A stretch of DNA of 64,000 bases from Haloferula helveola (GCF_037076345.1 NZ_AP024702.1:4216001-4280000), one strand, 5' to 3'; counted from the first letter of the stretch, positions 25,801-35,843 are shown. The notes: a model not told the origin generated them from the letters alone. Numbers and translations: made by a program.

Positions 25801-28732
25801 CCCGTGTGTTCGAGGCAATGCCCTCGAAAGGCTTGGGCCCGCCGGGAGTCAGTCGGAAGACGTTCTTGTTTGTCGCTACGAAGATTCCGGCATCCGAAAC
25901 ATCGATACGGCGGGTCAGGTGGTAGAGGCCGGTTTGTATCGGAGGCAACCAGGACTCAAGGATGAGGTCGTAGCGGTCGACTTCTCCGGTATCGTGTCGC
26001 AGAAGATAGATGACGTCGTCATGGCGGGCGTACCAGTCCGATGCCTCTTTACTGTCGAAGCGTGTTCCGTGCGCGTAGTTCGTCTGGCCTATGATCTCGC
26101 CTGCAGGCGTGCCCAGATTGACTCGGTACAGGACTCTTATTCCGGCTGGCGCCGAGTAGTCGACAAAGGCCCGTGCGCCCGCATCAAGTTCACGCAGGCG
26201 CTGCCAAGTCACACCGTCGTCGTCGGATCGCTCGATGAAAAGATAGTCCCAGTCCGGTTCGGGTGGATTGATGATCGAGAGCTGGTGCAGGCCCAGTGAT
26301 CCAGCGCCGACCTTGGTGCGGATCTGTCGACCGGTGTCCGCCAGACCGCCGGGTGAGAACCGCACCGGAGGTGAGGCGGCCACGGGCGCCCCGATCCGGA
26401 GAACACGGAGCGTGTAGTCGTAGCTGAACGCCGGGTCGGCGGCGGTATGGACGAACTCCTCGGAATTCTCAGGAAGCAAGACCTGCTCGCTTGAGCCGCC
26501 ATCGGTTCGCTCGATATCGAGGCGATAGCCGGACTCGGCGTTGAACAGATCGTCCCACCGAATGACCACCGCTCCCGACTCGTCGAGGCGGATCCTCGGA
26601 TACAACGCCTCGCTGGTGTAGTCTGAACTGCTGCCGAGTGTCGTGAAGGTAACCGGATCGCTGACGGATTCATGATACTCACAGATGGAACGAACCCTGA
26701 CTTCGTAAGAAGTTCCGGCAGACAAACCGAGGACCGTGGATGTGGTCGCTTCAGGCGGTGCGATACCCCCCGTTTGCCATGCGGAACTCCCGAGGGCACG
26801 CCACTCGGTCAGTAGGGCTTCGGAGAACGCGGTCGAAGGTGGGGTCCACCTGAGTCGGACCACTTTATCCGTTAGCGCATCGACGGCGATGCCGGTCGGT
26901 GTCGCAGCGGGGCGGGGGGATTCCTCCACCGGAGTCAGATCCTCCAGCAACCGGGTGAAGTGAAGGTTCCCCGTCGTGTCCCTGCCAATGGCGACGACTT
27001 CTCCTTGATGATTCCGGATGGCGATCGGTTCCAGAGGCAGCTCGATTCGGGTGGAGGGCATCAGGTGGCCGAGTTCCCGCCGCTCGATGAAAGCGGTGCC
27101 AGGAAGCCCGGGGCGGATCGTGAAAAGGAGCGAGCCGATCCAAGTCGCATCGAGAACCTCGGTTTCCAGATCGAATCGCTCCCGAAACACCTCCGTGATC
27201 TGGATGCAGTCGTCCATGGCAAGAAAGTGACCGCCGTCGGACGCTGCCGAAAATGACGAGGTAACCGCGGCTCCGTTCTCGGGTTCGTCGGTGGCGACGG
27301 CGACAAGATTGTTCCCGAGGTATTGGTAGCGCCGCACTCGAGATTCGGAGTCGTTGTAGACCACGGAGGAAGATGTCTCATCCCAAACGGCGGGAGAAGC
27401 CCCCATCAATTCGCTCGGGACAGTTCCGCCCTGGGAGCCCGTGGCGAAGTTGAATGCGACGTTGGTTGTCGAGCCCGACTCCCTTCTTCGGAGGATCAGG
27501 TCCCGGTCGGTGACGAGTCGTTGATCGGTGGAACTCGATGGCCCGCCGCCCAAGGGGGAACCTTCCCATGCGGGGAAGGCGGTGAAGTCGGCAAAGACAG
27601 GATTGGAAGCGGTCACGTGGGAGGACCAGGCGACCCGGGCGAGACCGGGTTGGGCATCGACATTCCCGGCGCGAGGGATCGGAAAGGGGTCACCGAAGAG
27701 TCCCGAGTCGAGATCGAACAGGTGCGCCCATTCCCTGCTCGCATTGCCGATGAGCACGCGGCCGTCCTTGAGCATCTGGTAGCCGAGCAGGGATTCGGGC
27801 CTCCCGACATGGGGAGGCAGAATGACGGGCCGGGTTGCGAAGGGAGCCTCGTTGATCGCCCGCCTCTGACCTTGGGCATTTCCCCCGATCGCGAGAACCG
27901 CATTCCTCTGAAAGCTGACGTGCGAGCTCGAGCGGGTTGTGTTGTAGGTCGCGAGCAGGGTGCCATCATGATCATAATGGCGCAGTCTGAGCCCTTGGGC
28001 CACGATGCTGCTTCCGGCGGTGAGATGGGCCGCAGCCGCAATGGTTGAACCCAGATCCGCGACCACGGATCCATCATCAAGGAGTCGTAGGCTGCCATCT
28101 GGCAGCCACGCCCGCGTTCCTCCGGGGTCGGGTTGCAACCACAGAGAACCGCTGACGCCACGTTGGAAGCTCGTGGTGGCGAGCGAGAGGATCTGCGGAG
28201 AATCGCCTGCCTGAAGCGAGATGAGTTCAATCCCGCTCCCGGTACTGCGGATTCCGATCAAACGATTCGAGCGCTCGGACCTTTTCCAGATATAGGCGGA
28301 ACCGTCGGCGATGCCATCGATCGTTCCAAGGTTGGCCCCGCTGAACCGGTCGAGCCGCAGGATCGGACTTCCGTTCCGGATGACGAACAGCTCACGTCCA
28401 AAGAGGAAGATATCACTCGCACCCGCGGGATCGATCCACAGCGGAGTTGCCGAGCCACCAACGGTGGAACTCGTTACGGTGTCACCGTTCAGCCTGAAAA
28501 TCTGGATGCCGTCGGTAGCAAACCGCTCCGCGGCCGGGGAGCGAATCGTTCGATCGAAGCCCGATCCGGTCCCGACGAATTCCGCGATTCCGGTGCTGTG
28601 ACGGACGAACACCCGGTTATCCAGCTCAACGAAATCCGAAGCCACGGACTGGCCGTTCAGGAAAGCGAGGCAACACGCGAAGACGATGGATGATAAGGGA
28701 CGGAGCATCAGCTGATAGGGAAACCGCCTCAT
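22886..28732 (-). CDS. Giant secreted propeller/fibronectin-III/Ig protein
   Basis: A 1948-aa protein with a leader (LSSIVFACCLAFLNGQSVAS). About residues 25-590 and 890-1450 contain many short strands with changing loops of the kind found in beta-propellers (for example LFGRELFVIRNGSPILRLD). Three fibronectin-III-like domains lie near 600-690 (LRWTPPSTAF, SYEVRVRSI), 700-795 and 805-890, and an Ig-like domain near 1480-1560 (FAWKHDGLVLPDQTGPVLRL, DNGKYSLTV). The last 70 residues hold FQFSSDLSSWATRLP ending FFRISHPESPFD, a C-terminal module also hinted at in the neighbouring 2292-aa protein. Probably a secreted surface protein with binding functions. Codon use and GC look milder than the neighbours, with more T and A, but this was judged only by eye. 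Confidence 0.8.
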   Translation of the reverse strand: MRRFPYQLMLRPLSSIVFACCLAFLNGQSVASDFVELDNRVFVRHSTGIAEFVGTGSGFDRTIRSPAAERFATDGIQIFRLNGDTVTSSTVGGSATPLWIDPAGASDIFLFGRELFVIRNGSPILRLDRFSGANLGTIDGIADGSAYIWKRSERSNRLIGIRSTGSGIELISLQAGDSPQILSLATTSFQRGVSGSLWLQPDPGGTRAWLPDGSLRLLDDGSVVADLGSTIAAAAHLTAGSSIVAQGLRLRHYDHDGTLLATYNTTRSSSHVSFQRNAVLAIGGNAQGQRRAINEAPFATRPVILPPHVGRPESLLGYQMLKDGRVLIGNASREWAHLFDLDSGLFGDPFPIPRAGNVDAQPGLARVAWSSHVTASNPVFADFTAFPAWEGSPLGGGPSSSTDQRLVTDRDLILRRRESGSTTNVAFNFATGSQGGTVPSELMGASPAVWDETSSSVVYNDSESRVRRYQYLGNNLVAVATDEPENGAAVTSSFSAASDGGHFLAMDDCIQITEVFRERFDLETEVLDATWIGSLLFTIRPGLPGTAFIERRELGHLMPSTRIELPLEPIAIRNHQGEVVAIGRDTTGNLHFTRLLEDLTPVEESPRPAATPTGIAVDALTDKVVRLRWTPPSTAFSEALLTEWRALGSSAWQTGGIAPPEATTSTVLGLSAGTSYEVRVRSICEYHESVSDPVTFTTLGSSSDYTSEALYPRIRLDESGAVVIRWDDLFNAESGYRLDIERTDGGSSEQVLLPENSEEFVHTAADPAFSYDYTLRVLRIGAPVAASPPVRFSPGGLADTGRQIRTKVGAGSLGLHQLSIINPPEPDWDYLFIERSDDDGVTWQRLRELDAGARAFVDYSAPAGIRVLYRVNLGTPAGEIIGQTNYAHGTRFDSKEASDWYARHDDVIYLLRHDTGEVDRYDLILESWLPPIQTGLYHLTRRIDVSDAGIFVATNKNVFRLTPGGPKPFEGIASNTRDYITATPFFWAQGDWIHVVVPPELVSRKIPTGETSLQWLTMACATPDVETGLLYAFSGDDISSYREEPEGTFTTVQVERTPIQNLGAEIRHWRNAGMLLSGEGPVFGQTNFELPIGGLAPWFDGGLVVDERFLVRDESQIRIIDTQLDVVASTPVSPREHVVSASKGKVHVVGRSLERDPFWTVREVSASAIDCFPFRPSGFPVAVGTPRLGHFEPDGTFWAVHAEQGLIARHSSPDSVPEVIDLGGVVLDALVTPDGAYLCTLLAGPGIERRIRIDPIGDGLEPAFEFPVAPGGEGLAVEPGRLIVITPSGTQAYGFDGVSLGPTVQPGLRTGTFDPETGIPIQLGFGGNDSSGWTLSIGSNFVEELGRHSPLTRPLVIPDPESPWIFSWPGGARSVDAPSSAAHISCINPVAGCWLDETLVLIDRISSRESWLLCFDPSTGAELRRRRIPEKSHAVSSLPDGTLQLAQREIPGYHSPLGFDAALGLIDLGLQRPPGPRWREEHLVAVEGGSLEIYPLVVGDGPESFAWKHDGLVLPDQTGPVLRLSDLSVFDNGKYSLTVTSGGTSRSGGDYRVEVRPTSDISSRVGNLLTVSEDQLVEFDSSGVLAQHSTLPVTLESEASVTMDALGRIHLSHTDPILLRPIVDSFDPQTDSWTRRILPQSTRDHSLTGSHAAGEQLRCQDLRWNLANGLLTRTDSSVIRSFGPDVATDRRLETFDGIPITVYPVEPNLLSNGWWAKSLYLSSTGRSGGVFTDIRTGRVSFKESPHESRNPGLPTGPNQILFPSVEGVLEFDTTTNIWTELPFPTAHRLHRIGGDYTSTLPDHSYSQATAYYLGRSVFNLQDKYDRSWFQLQNLSYPVFVLPDEAHPDGGTFWDHGTSPYSLPGDNPPLTPYREGNILRFQFIAPADSNGNPASDFQFSSDLSSWATRLPPNVSVSYEWPYWQIRMRTDSPGIPQTFFRISHPESPFD

Positions 28733-28953
28733 TCCGGCGGTTGGGTGAGGAACGGGCAGGAACGTGGATGGGCCTTGGCGCCGATCAATGGGAAAATCGG
28801 GGGAATGCTGATTGGTTGGCGTCTTTCGTTGGATTCAGGCCGGACGATGGCACCGCCCACTGACTAAGGAATCGGAGAGAAAGTCTCAATCCGGTCTCGA
28901 TGGCGGAAAAATGACCCGAATGGGCTTCACGGTTTTCGCCCCAGCGCCTAAAT

Positions 28954-28959
28954 GGAAGG
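28954..28959 (+). promoter_or_regulatory. Ribosome binding site deciding the start of the beta-strand-repeat gene
   Basis: GGAAGG lies five bases before the ATG at 28965. The reading frame is open further upstream, but only this ATG gives a signal peptide, and the purine-rich site supports it. Confidence 0.6.
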
Positions 28960-28964
28960 CTTCC

Positions 28965-31900
28965 ATGAAAGCTTTTCCCCCCCTCGGCACCGGTGTCTTT
29001 CTCCTGCTCACGACCTCATTTTCCGGAGCGGTCACTTGGGACAACTCGTCGCTCGACGGCAGCTGGTCGGAGCCGACGAACTGGGATGGCGATGTCGAGC
29101 CAAGCTCAGCCGATGACGTGGTGTTTCCGCTGGGACTCGGCGGCACGATCACGACGAACTCCACGGAGAACGCCCTCAGCCTGAGCTTCGATGACGACTA
29201 TCTGCTCGATGGCGGGACGGTGGCTTTGGCGTCGGGAAACAGCATCACGGTGGCCGCCGGCAAGACGGCGACCATTTCCTGCTCTCTGAACATCACCGAC
29301 GGCCTGACCAAGCTGGGTGACGGCCGGCTCGTGCTCGAGGTGAACAACACCAATGCCGTCGGCAACACGATCAGTGCCGGAACGCTGGTGGTGGCCTCGA
29401 ACAATGCCCTTGGGGGCTCGGGTTCGGTGACGACCGTAAATTCGGGAACGGTGCTGGAAATCGCCGACGGGATCGCGAGCAGCCGGAACCTGACCTTGAT
29501 GGATGGTGCGACGATTTTCGGCGTCGGGGCAGCCACCAACAACGGTAAGGCGACGATCGATGCCGGTGCGACCGCGGTGACGCTGCAGACCGGGCTGGCG
29601 ACGGATGTGTTCACCATGGGGAACGGCACCAATGATCTGACGGGCGGGTCGTCGGCGACGGTGATCGACATTGCCGGTCCCGGGACGGTCCGCTTGGGAG
29701 GCGGTAGCGACTTCCCGGGTTCGTGGGTGCTGCCCGGCGGCGTGTTGGAACTCGCGTCTTCGACCGCCCTTGGGAACCAAACGTCGGAGTCGGTCACGCT
29801 TTCGGGAGGCACGCTTTCGGCGCGGCTAAACACCTCCACGGACTTCGGTGCCGGTTCGCCGGCGGCCCAGCTGATCATGACCGCTGACAGCGGCCTGCGC
29901 AGCGATCGCTCGGGAAACGGGAGTGGCTCGACCCACACCTTCGGCACGCTGTCGATGGGCACGAACACGCTGACGGTGGATCCGGGCGAAAACGTGATCA
30001 GCGGCACCGCCTCGATCGTGCTGGGAGACGTGACCTTGTCGGGAGATCCGACGTTTGCGGTGAATGACAGTCTGGTGGCAGGTGCCCGGTTGGAGATCGG
30101 CACGTTGATCGGCGGCGGAGTGGCCCGGGCGGTGGTCAAGACCGGTGACGGGGATCTGACCCTGAACGGAGGGACGACCGATCTGCCTGCAGGATCGAGT
30201 TTTGTTGCGACCGGCGGAGGGGTGATCGAGCTGGACTTCGGGTCCCTGGGCGCGGCCGGCACGGTCGCAATCACCGATGCCCAGAACCCGCTCGGTGCCG
30301 CGAGCGTTTCGATCACCGACGGCGGGCTCACCCTGCTTGCCAACGGCTCCGGCACGAACGCGGTCCAAACCTATCAGTTGGGTAACTCCTTCGTTCTCGG
30401 CGGGACGTTCACGCTCGATGCCAACCGGCTTTCGGGCAGCAACACCAACAAGACCTTCGAACTGCCCGGGGCAACGCTTCTCGCCGGCACCGAGCTGACA
30501 ATGGTGGGCGACCAATTGCACGGCGTCGCACTCTCCGGGCCGCTCGCTTTGTCCGGGGATGCCACCTTGAAAGGGGTCGACATTACGAGTCGCGACGGCC
30601 TTCTGACCTTGGACGGCGGAATTACGGGAAGTGTCGGAGACGCGCTGACCATCGAAGGCGGAACGAGTCCGCTGAATCTCACGATCAACGCTTCGGGGAC
30701 TTACGGCGGAGGCACGACGGTGACCGGGAGCAACGTGATCCTTAATGCGGTCGATGCGCTGGGCACCGGGCCTCTGCTGATGGAAGGTGGTGACGTATTC
30801 GTCAATGTGGCCGGGGCTCTGAACGGCACGGTGACGGTGAACGGCGGGACGCTCGAAGTGAGCGGCTACGATCTGCTCGCGAGCAACGCGTTGGTGATCG
30901 GTGGCGGCACGGTGGAAATTCGGAACAACACCGGCGACACCGTGCCGACGACAAGTTTGAGCGTGAGCGGAACCAGTTCGCTTCTGGTCGGCAACAACGG
31001 CAGCGGCTTCGGGCAAACGATGATCTTCCCGCTGCTGTCGGTGTCCGGTGACACCACGCTGTCGCTTCTGAATTCCAACGGATTCACTCCCGAGATCCAG
31101 GCGCTCGATCTCGCGGGCAATCTGACCCTCGACCACAACATCACGGCGCGGATCGGAGGCATCACCGAAGATCTTTCTCCCCGGACCTTGCTCAAGACCG
31201 GTAATGGAACGCTTGAGCTGAATGGTGCTGGCACGCACAGCGGCGGAACGGAGGTGCTGGCGGGCGTGCTGCTGGTGAATGATGGCTCGGCCCTCGGCTC
31301 CGGCGACCTGACGATCGGGGATGTCTCGGGCACTTCGAATGCGATCGCCAGATTCGCGGCCGGGCTCAACATTCCGAACGACATCGTCGCCCGCAGCGGC
31401 AGCACCGGAACGCTGACACTGGATGCGACCAGCGGAAACGTGACTTGGACCGGCAATGTCGACCTGCAGCAGACGCTGAACCTGGACAATGGCAGCGGTT
31501 CGCAGTCCTCGACATTGTCCGGCGTGATCAGCGGAGCCGGAAATCTGGTCAAGGTCAGTGCCGGGGAAGTGATCCTCGGTTCCGCCGCGAACACCTTCGG
31601 CAGCGGCGCCGCGGACAGCGTGATGATCAGCGACGGGGTGCTCACGGTTGCCTCGGATGGCGCCCTCGGCAATCCGGCAAACGGCGTGACGCTGGACGGC
31701 ATCGACGGCGTGCTGAGGGTGGACGGCACCTTCGGAACCTCCCGGACGATCACGGCCACGGGTACCTCGACCGGGGTCGGCGTGACGGCCGGAAACGAGT
31801 TCACGGTCAATGTTCCGCTGGCCGGAGCCGGGACCCTCGAAAAGGTCGATGACGGCACGATGACCATCGCCGCGGGGGTCGATAGCAGCGGTCGGGGTGC

Positions 31901-34900
31901 GGCCGATACCGAGGTGGCGGGCGGCATCCTCCGGATCCAGGGACCAAAGGCACTGAGTGATTCGGGTCCGCTACTGATGAACTCGAACTCGGGAACGTTG
32001 GAGCTGTTGGTCGACGCGAGCACCGACTTCGGGCACCCGCTGACGATGAACGGCAACGGTCCGGTGATCCATGTCGACCGCGCGATCGGCGGCTCCGGCA
32101 GCAACGGGCGCCACCGGCTGGGCGACGCGACGACGACCGTCGGCGACCTGACGGTCACCGGCGACAACGGCTACGGGCTTTCGCTGGGAGCGTTCACCGC
32201 AACTTCCAACAGCTCGCTGACGAACGAAGCGCCGGCCGCACTTCAGGTGGATTCGATATTGGGAGATCCAGGGAACTTCACCCGAACCTTTACGGTCAGC
32301 GGGAGCGGTGACACCGAAGTGCTCGGAGCGATATCACAGGGGCCGGGGACGGGGGTCTTCCGTCTCACCAAAACGGGCGAAGGGACGTTCCGGTTCGGGA
32401 CGAGTGTCGGCGGCTTCGGAGACATCGTCACGGTGCGCGACGGCACCCTCGACCTGAACGGTCTCACCTTCCTCGCCGAGAGTCTCGTGCTGGGTGGCGG
32501 GGCTTCGGTGGCCGGGGCCCAAATCGATACCGCTGGCGGCACCCTGCAGTTGGGGTCCGGGTTGACCTACAGCTCCTCCAGTCCGCCGCCCGAGGGTGCG
32601 GTCATCACAGGCACGGTCGATCTCGGCAGCGCCCTGCATACCTTTCAGGTCAACAATAGCACCGGAGCGGATCAGGATGTGACCATCGACGGCCCGATCG
32701 TCGGGACCGCGGGAGCGGAGATCGTGAAGGCGGGGAGCGGGACGTTCCGGATGACCGGGGCGGGGAACAGTTATCCGGGGCCGACCTCGATCACATCCGG
32801 TGTGGTGGAGCTTGGAAAATCCGCGGGTGATGCCGTGCCCTCCGGCGGACTCGTGATCGAAGGAGCGGAAGTGTTGCTGACTGCCGGGTCGCAGATCAAC
32901 GACAGCGCTTCGGTGACGATGGATGGCGGCGGCGACACGGTTCTGGATCTTGCGGGTTTCAGCGAGACGACGGGATCGCTCTCGCTGACCCAGACCGGCA
33001 CTTTCAACTACACCGCGATCCGTACCGGCGCCGCGGGAACGCTGGTCCTCAATGGGGATGTCTCGCTCAACAACAACACGAGTTCGACCTTCTCGGATGG
33101 CCGTGAGGTGGTGATCACCGGCAGCGGCGACAAGTCGACCCCGACGACGGACGGCACGCTGGATCTCGGTGGTGCCGTGCGCACGATCGAGGTCTCGACC
33201 ACCACGGTCGGAACCTATGAGCCGAATGCCAACGCTACGATCGAAACGCAGATCATCAACGGCGGCATCATCAAGACCGGATCGCGCACCCTGTTTCTCG
33301 ACCACCCGAACAACACCTTCGCCGGCGGTCTTGTGATTGCCGAAGGTTCGGTGAGACCCGCGACGGCCGGTTCGCTCGGCACGGGGCCGGTGAGCTTCGA
33401 TAGCGCCAGCGCGCTGGACTCGGGGATCGACCTGACCGCCTTCACCGGCACCTACGCCGAGTCGTTTTCGATCACCGGCGGCGGATCGGGCAGCACGATC
33501 ATCACCTACGCGGGTCCGGCTCCTTCGACGCTGGAGTTGAGCGGTGGATTCACCCTCGAGCGAGACGTTGGCTTCGACGTGGTGAACGGCAACATCGATG
33601 CGGCGATTTGTGCGGTCCTCGACGTCACGGGAACCATCGACGACGGGGCGTTCACGGCCGGCGTGGCGAAGTATGGCGACGGTCTGCTGGATCTTTCCGC
33701 CGGCAATACCTACTCCGGAGGTACCAGCGTGTTCGGCGGAACCCTGAGAGTTCCGGACGGAACCGCCCTTGGCGACGGCACTGCGGCGATCACGATCGAT
33801 GGCGGCTGCCTACATACCCTCGGCTCGGTCGCGGCACCGGGGGATCTGGTGTTCGGAGCAAGCGGCGGCAGCCTCCGGGTGGATGCCTCGGCCACGGTCG
33901 ATGTCCCCGGCAACGTGGCTTGGGATGCTGGCCAGGTCGGGCTTTTCGGTGCGGGAACCACGGTGCTTTCCGGGACGTCCAGCGGTGCGGGGGGTGATCT
34001 TCTCCTCGGCGGGCCGACCGCTTTCGCACCCGGGTTCTTCAATGACGCCACCGCCAACGGGCACATTCTTTCCCTTCGCGGCACGGCGACGCTGCCGGCG
34101 GGCAATCTGAATATCGTCAACGACGCCGTGCTGGAACTGGGTAGCGGCGATCTGACCCGTCCGCTCGGCACCAGTCCGGGCGAGGTGCAGATGGAAACGG
34201 CGGTCGGCGGCGGCTTTGCGGCGTATGGCGCCGATCGTGTGGTGAATCTCGGCGGGCTCTCCGCCACGGTGGTGATGGGACAAACGCCGTTCCTCTACAA
34301 GAACGTCAGCGGCAATGATTACGGCAAACTGATCTTCGGTAGCCCGAACGCGACCCACCAACTGGAATTCCAGAACCCGATCGAACTCGACAACGGTCTC
34401 ACCTTCGTAAGCCGGAAAATGGAGATCCGGGACGGTGGCGGAGCGATCGACGCGCTGCTTTCCGGCGGGCTTTCGCAAAGCGCGGACCCGAATACGACTT
34501 ATACTTCGCTGGGGCTCTACGGGGATGGTGTCATGGAAATCTCCGGGCCGATGAGCGGAGAGATCGAGATCTTCGTGGAAGACCCGGTGACCTTGAGGCT
34601 GACCGGGTCGAACACGATGGCCGGCGGCGACTACTACGTGAATCATGGTACGATCTTCATCGGTGGCGATGCCAGTTTCGGTGACCCGGACGACATTTTC
34701 ATCGAGACGCCGGGGACCTTCGATGCTTCGGCTCTGACGGGGCCGGTCGGACTTGATCCGAGCGCCTACTTCCAGATGGACGGTACGTGGCTGGGTAGCA
34801 TTTCGACGCCCTCTTACTTCGAAGGCCACGGATCCATCAGCGGCGACCTTCATCTTCTTGCCGGTAGCGAATTCTTCCCGAATACGGGCGGAACGCTGTC

Positions 34901-35843
34901 GGTCGGCGGAGACTTCACTCTCGACGCGACGGCCGTCATCGATCTCTTCGCCAACGGACTGGTGCCCGAAACCAACTTCAACCGGATGGAGGTCGCCGGG
35001 GCGGTGAATCTCTCCGGTGATCTCGACATCAGCGTCTCGAACCTGTCGCTGGGCGATTCGGTAGTGATGCTCCTGAATGACGGGGTCGACCCGATCAACG
35101 GCACCTTCACCGGGTTCCCGGAGGGTTCCGCCATCGCCCTCGGAAGCGGACTGGCGATCGAGCTGACCTACCAAGCCAACGGTGACGGCGGTGCGGTGGG
35201 GAACGACTTCGGATTCACGGTGGTTGTCGACACCTTCAGCGCTGACTTGAACCTCATCGCGGACAGCCCGCTGTCGATTGCACCGGGCGAGGAGATCGTC
35301 ATCGACTACACGATCGAGAATACCGGAGGCACGGCAGTCGGCGACGGAGCGCTTGAGATCTCGCTGCCGGCGAACGCGACATTCGTCAGCTCCACTCCTG
35401 CGGGCACCCTGGCAGGCAGTCTTCTGACCATCACCCTGCCGGCGCTCGCCGCACCGGATTCGACGACGGTGGAACTGCGTTTGACCGCACCCGGGACTCC
35501 GGAGGTGGTGGAGGTGTGGTCGTCGGTCTCGACCGCCGAGTTCGAGTCCGACTACACCGACAACGGCTACTTCAATTCGATCGCGGTCCTGCCGGGAGGT
35601 GCTCCGGCTCTCGATACGTTCGGCCTGAACGGGTTGGGTGACCAGTTCGACCTCTCCTTCCAGACCGTCTCGGGGGTGGTTTATGCCATCCAGAGCTCGA
35701 ACGATCTGGTGGTCTGGACCGAAGAGGTGATCATCGAGGGCGATGGCAATCCGTATGCCGGGAGCTTCACCGTGGATCAGGATCGGGAGTTCTTCCGCGT
35801 GGTGATCGTGTCGCAGAACGGGAGCAACGGCGGGGGTGAGTAG
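28965..35843 (+). CDS. Giant secreted protein of autotransporter-associated beta-strand repeats
   Basis: A 2292-aa protein with the leader MKAFPPLGTGVFLLLTTSFSG directly followed by AVTWDNSSLDGSWSEPTNWDG, the usual opening of verrucomicrobial beta-strand-repeat proteins. The body is Gly/Thr/Asn-rich and repeats the autotransporter-associated pattern, with TKLGDGRLVL, LLKTGNGTLELNGAGTHSGG, LTKTGEGTFRF and AKYGDGLLDLSAGNTYSGG as examples; it should form a long right-handed beta-helix. Near the C-terminus (about 2080-2210) is a DUF11/CARDB-like domain (IAPGEEIVIDYTIENTGG). The end holds IQSSNDLVVWTEE and FFRVVIVSQNG. No outer-membrane barrel is present, so it is not a classical autotransporter. 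It is divergent from the 1948-aa giant and 49 bp before the acetylesterase gene. Confidence 0.9.
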   Translation: MKAFPPLGTGVFLLLTTSFSGAVTWDNSSLDGSWSEPTNWDGDVEPSSADDVVFPLGLGGTITTNSTENALSLSFDDDYLLDGGTVALASGNSITVAAGKTATISCSLNITDGLTKLGDGRLVLEVNNTNAVGNTISAGTLVVASNNALGGSGSVTTVNSGTVLEIADGIASSRNLTLMDGATIFGVGAATNNGKATIDAGATAVTLQTGLATDVFTMGNGTNDLTGGSSATVIDIAGPGTVRLGGGSDFPGSWVLPGGVLELASSTALGNQTSESVTLSGGTLSARLNTSTDFGAGSPAAQLIMTADSGLRSDRSGNGSGSTHTFGTLSMGTNTLTVDPGENVISGTASIVLGDVTLSGDPTFAVNDSLVAGARLEIGTLIGGGVARAVVKTGDGDLTLNGGTTDLPAGSSFVATGGGVIELDFGSLGAAGTVAITDAQNPLGAASVSITDGGLTLLANGSGTNAVQTYQLGNSFVLGGTFTLDANRLSGSNTNKTFELPGATLLAGTELTMVGDQLHGVALSGPLALSGDATLKGVDITSRDGLLTLDGGITGSVGDALTIEGGTSPLNLTINASGTYGGGTTVTGSNVILNAVDALGTGPLLMEGGDVFVNVAGALNGTVTVNGGTLEVSGYDLLASNALVIGGGTVEIRNNTGDTVPTTSLSVSGTSSLLVGNNGSGFGQTMIFPLLSVSGDTTLSLLNSNGFTPEIQALDLAGNLTLDHNITARIGGITEDLSPRTLLKTGNGTLELNGAGTHSGGTEVLAGVLLVNDGSALGSGDLTIGDVSGTSNAIARFAAGLNIPNDIVARSGSTGTLTLDATSGNVTWTGNVDLQQTLNLDNGSGSQSSTLSGVISGAGNLVKVSAGEVILGSAANTFGSGAADSVMISDGVLTVASDGALGNPANGVTLDGIDGVLRVDGTFGTSRTITATGTSTGVGVTAGNEFTVNVPLAGAGTLEKVDDGTMTIAAGVDSSGRGAADTEVAGGILRIQGPKALSDSGPLLMNSNSGTLELLVDASTDFGHPLTMNGNGPVIHVDRAIGGSGSNGRHRLGDATTTVGDLTVTGDNGYGLSLGAFTATSNSSLTNEAPAALQVDSILGDPGNFTRTFTVSGSGDTEVLGAISQGPGTGVFRLTKTGEGTFRFGTSVGGFGDIVTVRDGTLDLNGLTFLAESLVLGGGASVAGAQIDTAGGTLQLGSGLTYSSSSPPPEGAVITGTVDLGSALHTFQVNNSTGADQDVTIDGPIVGTAGAEIVKAGSGTFRMTGAGNSYPGPTSITSGVVELGKSAGDAVPSGGLVIEGAEVLLTAGSQINDSASVTMDGGGDTVLDLAGFSETTGSLSLTQTGTFNYTAIRTGAAGTLVLNGDVSLNNNTSSTFSDGREVVITGSGDKSTPTTDGTLDLGGAVRTIEVSTTTVGTYEPNANATIETQIINGGIIKTGSRTLFLDHPNNTFAGGLVIAEGSVRPATAGSLGTGPVSFDSASALDSGIDLTAFTGTYAESFSITGGGSGSTIITYAGPAPSTLELSGGFTLERDVGFDVVNGNIDAAICAVLDVTGTIDDGAFTAGVAKYGDGLLDLSAGNTYSGGTSVFGGTLRVPDGTALGDGTAAITIDGGCLHTLGSVAAPGDLVFGASGGSLRVDASATVDVPGNVAWDAGQVGLFGAGTTVLSGTSSGAGGDLLLGGPTAFAPGFFNDATANGHILSLRGTATLPAGNLNIVNDAVLELGSGDLTRPLGTSPGEVQMETAVGGGFAAYGADRVVNLGGLSATVVMGQTPFLYKNVSGNDYGKLIFGSPNATHQLEFQNPIELDNGLTFVSRKMEIRDGGGAIDALLSGGLSQSADPNTTYTSLGLYGDGVMEISGPMSGEIEIFVEDPVTLRLTGSNTMAGGDYYVNHGTIFIGGDASFGDPDDIFIETPGTFDASALTGPVGLDPSAYFQMDGTWLGSISTPSYFEGHGSISGDLHLLAGSEFFPNTGGTLSVGGDFTLDATAVIDLFANGLVPETNFNRMEVAGAVNLSGDLDISVSNLSLGDSVVMLLNDGVDPINGTFTGFPEGSAIALGSGLAIELTYQANGDGGAVGNDFGFTVVVDTFSADLNLIADSPLSIAPGEEIVIDYTIENTGGTAVGDGALEISLPANATFVSSTPAGTLAGSLLTITLPALAAPDSTTVELRLTAPGTPEVVEVWSSVSTAEFESDYTDNGYFNSIAVLPGGAPALDTFGLNGLGDQFDLSFQTVSGVVYAIQSSNDLVVWTEEVIIEGDGNPYAGSFTVDQDREFFRVVIVSQNGSNGGGE

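Noticed and set aside
28812-28964. Longer start of the beta-strand-repeat gene at 28812
   Set aside because: It begins at a TTG with no ribosome binding site and pushes the signal peptide 51 residues inward; the ATG at 28965 with GGAAGG is better.
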